Shown here: positions 23,274-24,986 of the stretch, piece by piece | How the letters are laid out: every line of letters begins with the position of its first letter | Position numbering within the stretch: the first letter of the stretch is position 1 | Source of the DNA: UBA5109 sp965662565 | GTDB lineage: Bacteria > Pseudomonadota > Gammaproteobacteria > Pseudomonadales > Pseudohongiellaceae | Direction: 5' to 3' | Length of the DNA: 24,986 nucleotides | Assembly (NCBI GenBank): GCA_965662565.1 | Contig: CBFIHS010000029.1 | Span: 1 to 24,986 of the forward strand | The notes under the pieces: generated by a model | Database searches by the model: none | What the model was told of the DNA's origin: nothing | The model's input: only the letters and a program-made list of their open reading frames with translations | Made by a program: the position numbers and the translations under genes

Positions 23274-24460
23274 TATCTGCTCGTCCTTGTAGTTGCTTGG
23301 CGATTCATATCTTGAATGACCTGGTTACTAAGATTTCGAATGTCCTGATTACTCAGGGCTTCAATGCTCACGTTGCCCCTTGAACTGGAACGCTGCAGAA
23401 GCTGGTCTAGAGGCAGATACATCATGTTATTACCGCCTTCCACATCAACTAGTACTTTGGAACTGTTGGCCATGATTTCCTGCATAGTCTCCAGATAAAG
23501 CCTTTCGCGAGTAACTTCTGGTGCTTCGTTGTAGGCAGTCAGTAATTGAGTGAAACGTTGAGCTTCACCTTCAGCTCTTGCCACGACTTGATCTCGATAA
23601 GCATTTGCTTCCTCAATTACACGACGAGCTAGACCACGAGCTTGCGGGATAACCTGATTTGCATAAGCGTTGGCTTCATTTTGAAAAGCCACTCTATCAA
23701 CGCCAGCTTTAATAACGTCATCATAAGCCGCTCTGACAGGAACAGGCTGTTGCGCTTGATCCAAGTTGAGCTCACTGATAATGATGCCGGTTTGATAAAG
23801 ATCCATATAAGTCTGTAAGCGATTTTTGACATCTTCAGCAATTTGCACACGTGCTGAGGTTGTTGCTGCTTCCATTTCAGAACCACCAATTTCATGACGG
23901 ATAGCAGATTCAGCAGCAAGACGTAAACTAAGTTCAGGATCCCTTACATTAAGATAATAAGATCGTGCATCTGTAACTTGATATTGAACGGTCATCGATA
24001 CATCAACGATATTATCGTCTTCAGTCAGCATAGAGTCACTGAAAGACTCGTCATAAACACGAGTGACATTAATTTTAGTGACTTCATCAATTAATGGTGG
24101 GTTCCAGTGCAATCCAGGTAAAACGACGCCTTCCATTGCTTCACCAAAGCGAAGCACAACCCCGCGCTCTTGCTCATCAACAGTATAGAAGCCTGTGCCA
24201 GCCCAGATTACTGCCAAAACTAAAACAGCACCCATGATTAAGCCGCCAGAAAGTTTTTCCCCGCCAGAATTATTGTTGCCGCCGCTTCCTTTATTGCCGC
24301 CTTTGCCACCGAGCATGCGAGAAAACTTTTTCATTAAAGAAGCAAGCACCTCATCAAGATCAGGAGGCCCTTGATCGTTACCGCCAGGGCGTTTGCTACC
24401 CCAAGGGTCGTCGTTGTTTGATTTGTTCCCGTCGTTATTTTCGGGTTCGTTCCAAGCCAT
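23273..24460 (-). CDS. hflK: HflK, SPFH-domain membrane protein
   Basis: This 395-residue partner of HflC in the FtsH-associated complex begins with a cytoplasmic Gly/Asn-rich N-terminus (MAWNEPENNDGNKSNNDDPW and the GGNKGSGGNNNSGG stretch). A TM follows at about 72-92, then the SPFH domain (TVDEQERGVVLRFGEAMEGVVLPGLHWNPPLID). A coiled-coil region follows (EANAYANQVIPQARGLARRVIEEANAYRDQVVARAEGEAQRF). The ATG at 24460 has GGAG eight bases upstream. It is coupled to hflC by a one-base stop/start overlap and lies 83 bp downstream of hflX. Confidence 0.97.
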   Translation of the reverse strand: MAWNEPENNDGNKSNNDDPWGSKRPGGNDQGPPDLDEVLASLMKKFSRMLGGKGGNKGSGGNNNSGGEKLSGGLIMGAVLVLAVIWAGTGFYTVDEQERGVVLRFGEAMEGVVLPGLHWNPPLIDEVTKINVTRVYDESFSDSMLTEDDNIVDVSMTVQYQVTDARSYYLNVRDPELSLRLAAESAIRHEIGGSEMEAATTSARVQIAEDVKNRLQTYMDLYQTGIIISELNLDQAQQPVPVRAAYDDVIKAGVDRVAFQNEANAYANQVIPQARGLARRVIEEANAYRDQVVARAEGEAQRFTQLLTAYNEAPEVTRERLYLETMQEIMANSSKVLVDVEGGNNMMYLPLDQLLQRSSSRGNVSIEALSNQDIRNLSNQVIQDMNRQATTRTSR

Positions 24461-24543
24461 TTGGCTGCTCCGTATTTTTTTTCTCGGCCTTATGCCATGA
24501 GAATGAGGATTCTATCGAATAATAAGGGCTTTTTACACAGTTT

Positions 24544-24986
24544 CTAGTGTAGATAGTCAGTGTCAATTTCTTTTTCGTCTCTTGACGGTTCTTTATTGAG
24601 GTCTTCACTGAGGCCTTCTTCTTTTAGTAAACGTAGATAATCAGATTTTGGCAGTCGTAAAGATAAAAGTATTTGTCCTTGCTCATCTAAAGTTTCGTTT
24701 TTCACTGCACCTTGCTGATAAAGCTTAGCTCTTAAGCGACCCTGCTCTGCACTAAGATGCAGCTCAGGTTCTATGAAGTCTTTCCCTAATAATTCACTAA
24801 TCGCTTGAAGCAGGTCTTCAATTCCAGCTCCAGTTAGAGCGGATACCCAGACTCGCCATGGCTTACCTTCGTCATTGCGCTCTATGGCAGGGAGTTCTGA
24901 GTCTAAGAGGTCGGCCTTGTTGTATACGAGCAAGGTTGGAATTTGGCTTGCCCCGATTTCCTTAAGCACGCTATTTACTTCAGTCT
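24544..24986 (-). CDS. hflX: GTPase HflX, C-terminal part (cut by window edge)
   Basis: The frame continues past the right edge of the window, so only about the last 147 codons are seen; the apparent GTG start at 24969 is internal. Visible features are the segment TEVNSVLKEIGASQIPTLLV, the G4 motif NKAD and a G5-like SALTG (WVSALTGAGIEDLL), then the C-terminal domain ending in an acidic tail. HflX is a ribosome-binding GTPase that rescues stalled or stressed ribosomes. Position directly upstream of hflK-hflC supports the call. Confidence 0.92.
   Translation of the reverse strand, partial: TEVNSVLKEIGASQIPTLLVYNKADLLDSELPAIERNDEGKPWRVWVSALTGAGIEDLLQAISELLGKDFIEPELHLSAEQGRLRAKLYQQGAVKNETLDEQGQILLSLRLPKSDYLRLLKEEGLSEDLNKEPSRDEKEIDTDYLH

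Overview
The window looks like a chromosomal segment from a Gammaproteobacterium, most likely a marine or heterotrophic lineage. The strongest clue is the conserved minus-strand block at the right edge, hflX (partial) - hflK - hflC - hisZ - purA, a typical gammaproteobacterial order. Coding density is high, base composition is moderately AT-rich, and many products are exported (signal peptides, one lipoprotein, one outer-membrane barrel, one multihaem cytochrome). The lineage below class level cannot be fixed from this sequence alone.

Left edge (1-980): the 3' end of a tRNA, probably tRNA-Leu, abuts a scarred region. An unrecognised reading frame on the minus strand runs into the tRNA T-loop. 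A short direct repeat lies just beyond the tRNA, AT-rich iteron-like repeats lie upstream of the reading frame, and the tail of a lost plus-strand gene lies near 876-977. I read this as the remains of an integrated element at a tRNA 3' end.

980-5444: a small-molecule metabolism cluster. On the minus strand are an aldo/keto reductase, an acireductone-dioxygenase-type cupin, an SDR protein lacking most of the catalytic tetrad, and a YdhR-type small monooxygenase. Divergent to them is an HNL/methylesterase-type alpha/beta hydrolase, followed by a 60-residue basic protein and thioredoxin 2 (trxC). A dyad of LysR-box geometry lies in the divergent spacer.

5546-10776: an exported-protein group on the minus strand: an ApbE-DUF2271 fusion, a gamma-glutamyltransferase-family protein and a secreted alpha/beta hydrolase. 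A PepSY-associated membrane protein is transcribed divergently only 39 bp from the ApbE gene. ApbE, DUF2271 and PepSY-TM together suggest an extracytoplasmic flavin/redox module.

10849-19760: a tightly packed minus-strand operon encodes an ABC ATPase, a large FtsX/MacB-type permease and an AttH/CrtC-like lipocalin lipoprotein (an AttEFGH-like arrangement). A DUF5916 protein with a CBM9-like domain and outer-membrane barrel follows. Divergent to the operon is an eight-haem cytochrome c with HEAT-like and TPR segments.

19857-24986: core housekeeping genes purA, hisZ, hflC, hflK and the C-terminal part of hflX, all on the minus strand. The most unusual items are the SDR without N/S/Y catalytic residues inside a cluster with an orphan ARD, the ApbE-DUF2271/PepSY module, and the tRNA-proximal scar with iteron-like repeats.
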